A stretch of 10,527 bases of DNA, from positions 1 to 10,527 of the forward strand of contig NW_006889865.1 of assembly GCF_000231115.1 (NCBI RefSeq). The letters are read 5' to 3'. This DNA is from Vittaforma corneae ATCC 50505 (Eukaryota > Microsporidia > Nosematidae). The notes beneath the pieces are model-generated. The model did no database searches, was not told the DNA's origin, and was given only the letters and a program-made list of their open reading frames with translations. Both the position numbers and the translations under genes were made by a program. Below are positions 9,332-10,527 of the stretch, piece after piece; position 1 is the first letter of the stretch, and each line of letters opens with the position of its first letter.

Positions 9332-10527
9332 CTAAAAATAAAAGTAAAAGGTATTATTTCAAAGAATATAATTTTTATACTATAGCATATGGTATTGTAA
9401 ATATAAACAAATCGTTGATTCTTATATTGAACATTATGTGTGCTTGTATAAAATATGATCTTGATTGAATCAATGTGTTCCGTTCTTAAAAACTTCGACT
9501 GATCTACTGTTTATGATACTCAAGGTAATTTTTAAATTGACTACATTTCTTCCTGGCATATTATAATGATACTTATGTTGCCAACTGAGTTAGAATGTTG
9601 GCTAATGTTAAATTGGCCATTATTTTCCTAATCATTCTGAACACTAATATTCTATTTATAACTTCTACTATATTTTCTTTTACTGAATTCCCCAGATAGC
9701 GTATGTAATAAACGCTATAGATAACATAAAATATTTAAAGGTGGAATTCAGATGAAATGGTTCTTTGTTTTAAAATATCAACCAAACATTCTTTTATAAT
9801 TCACCATATTCACAAAACAGCATGTAATATCAGAATTCTACAATTTATCAATACAGATTTGTCGTTTTCCAAAATATTTTTTGATGAATACAAAGCTTTT
9901 TTTAAATTAACCCTGGTCAAAATGAAGGTTAATTACTAACAAGTCTTAACGATTTGCAATTGTATCACAAATACTCTTTGCTGTTCTAAACATACGAATC
10001 ACACCAATTCTATAAGCTAATGTGATCAAAAAAACATGTATATTCCCAAATGAGAGAAATAATAGATCATGTTTATATAAATTTTATTAACATGCCTTTT
10101 AAAAACAATCTCCAGTCAGTCTATTTTTAGGCAAGGAGTCTCTCTAAATCTAAAATGTATATGTGATGGGATTCTTTATCTCTTGATTGTGAGGATCTTC
10201 TAACTTTGAAGATAAATCTGTTATTATGGATTGATGCACTTTTCACACTCTATATTAAATGTAGATTAATGGCAAAACATAAGACGATGCCCGACTTTTT
10301 AAAGCCCAGTGCATACGATTAAAGTTTTTAGTAGTCTTTGTAGAACTACTGAGAAGGTGGGAATAGACGCACTAAACATAAGTTATGTTCGAATGCGCAA
10401 ATGCATAACATTCATTGAATATTATTCTTTTTATGTTAGTTGTCCAGAGATAAATAAGTGTCGTTATATTAAATAATATGTATATTCAAGCAAACATTAC
10501 TCATCTAATACTGGTCGATATAATCGG

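Larger units (their letters stand above)
8261..10527. other. AT-rich gene-free stretch, extreme near 8941-9180
   Basis: No gene is supported. The only frame of note is 9757-9939 on the plus strand (60 codons), of chance length with no ribosome-binding site. Bases 8941-9180 fall to about 18% G+C, the lowest I measured, and hold or border the inverted repeats listed separately. A TTGACT and TATAAT pair at 9537-9567 and an AAGGAG at 10133-10138 look like bacterial signals but are wrongly spaced or lead to frames of 3 to 18 codons. Small hairpins near 9696-9718 (7-bp stem) and 10195-10213 (6-bp stem) are expected by chance and lack T-runs. Confidence 0.6.

Noticed and set aside
9537..9631. TTGACT and TATAAT pair resembling a sigma-70 promoter, then an ATG frame
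   Set aside because: The spacer is 19 bases rather than about 17, the downstream frame is only 18 codons, and such pairs are common by chance in AT-rich DNA.
9696..9718. Hairpin ATAGCGT/ACGCTAT with a 9-base loop, considered as a terminator
   Set aside because: There is no T-run on either side, and 7-bp stems are expected dozens of times by chance in this window.
10133..10165. AAGGAG followed by ATG
   Set aside because: The 16-base spacing is too long and the frame ends after three codons.
10381..10410. TTCGAAT motif resembling a tRNA T-loop
   Set aside because: The flanking bases do not pair into a T-stem, and no acceptor, D or anticodon arms are present.

Overview
The window is about 10.5 kb of AT-rich DNA (roughly 72% A+T, estimated by hand from sampled lines). 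I find no gene I can support. No reading frame with standard stops exceeds 82 codons. For random sequence of this composition, stops come about every 12 codons, so a handful of 60-80 codon frames over six frames is expected. None of the translations is recognisable, none has a convincing start context, and all are rich in Leu, Ile, Phe, Ser, Lys and Asn, as chance translations of AT-rich DNA are. I also see no tRNA, rRNA, CRISPR array, insertion sequence, terminal repeats, satellite or microsatellite.

The organism cannot be named. A gene-free 10.5 kb stretch argues against an ordinary bacterial, archaeal, phage or organelle locus. It would fit intergenic or intronic DNA of an AT-rich eukaryote, a fully decayed region, or a scrambled or simulated sequence. 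Against typical eukaryotic intergenic DNA, I see no homopolymer longer than 7 and no obvious simple repeat. Against a uniform scramble, the composition is patchy.

Layout: 1-180 featureless; 181-300 a short GC-elevated patch with a small GC-rich hairpin; 301-3825 AT-rich with only chance-level short repeats and one 16-bp palindrome; 3826-4380 a GC-elevated block (about 36% G+C) in which one forward frame is unusually open but interrupted by six stops; 4381-7677 AT-rich, nothing supported; 7678-7750 a good Shine-Dalgarno-like sequence before a 19-codon frame, probably chance; 7741-8260 a second GC-elevated block with clustered CpG; 8261-10527 AT-rich, with a very AT-rich stretch near 8941-9180, a 12-bp-stem inverted repeat at 9148-9181 and an 18-bp palindrome at 9314-9331.

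No genes can be said to work together here, and nothing I can read supports a new biological system. The compositional blocks at 3826-4380 and 7741-8260 are the places most worth a database search.
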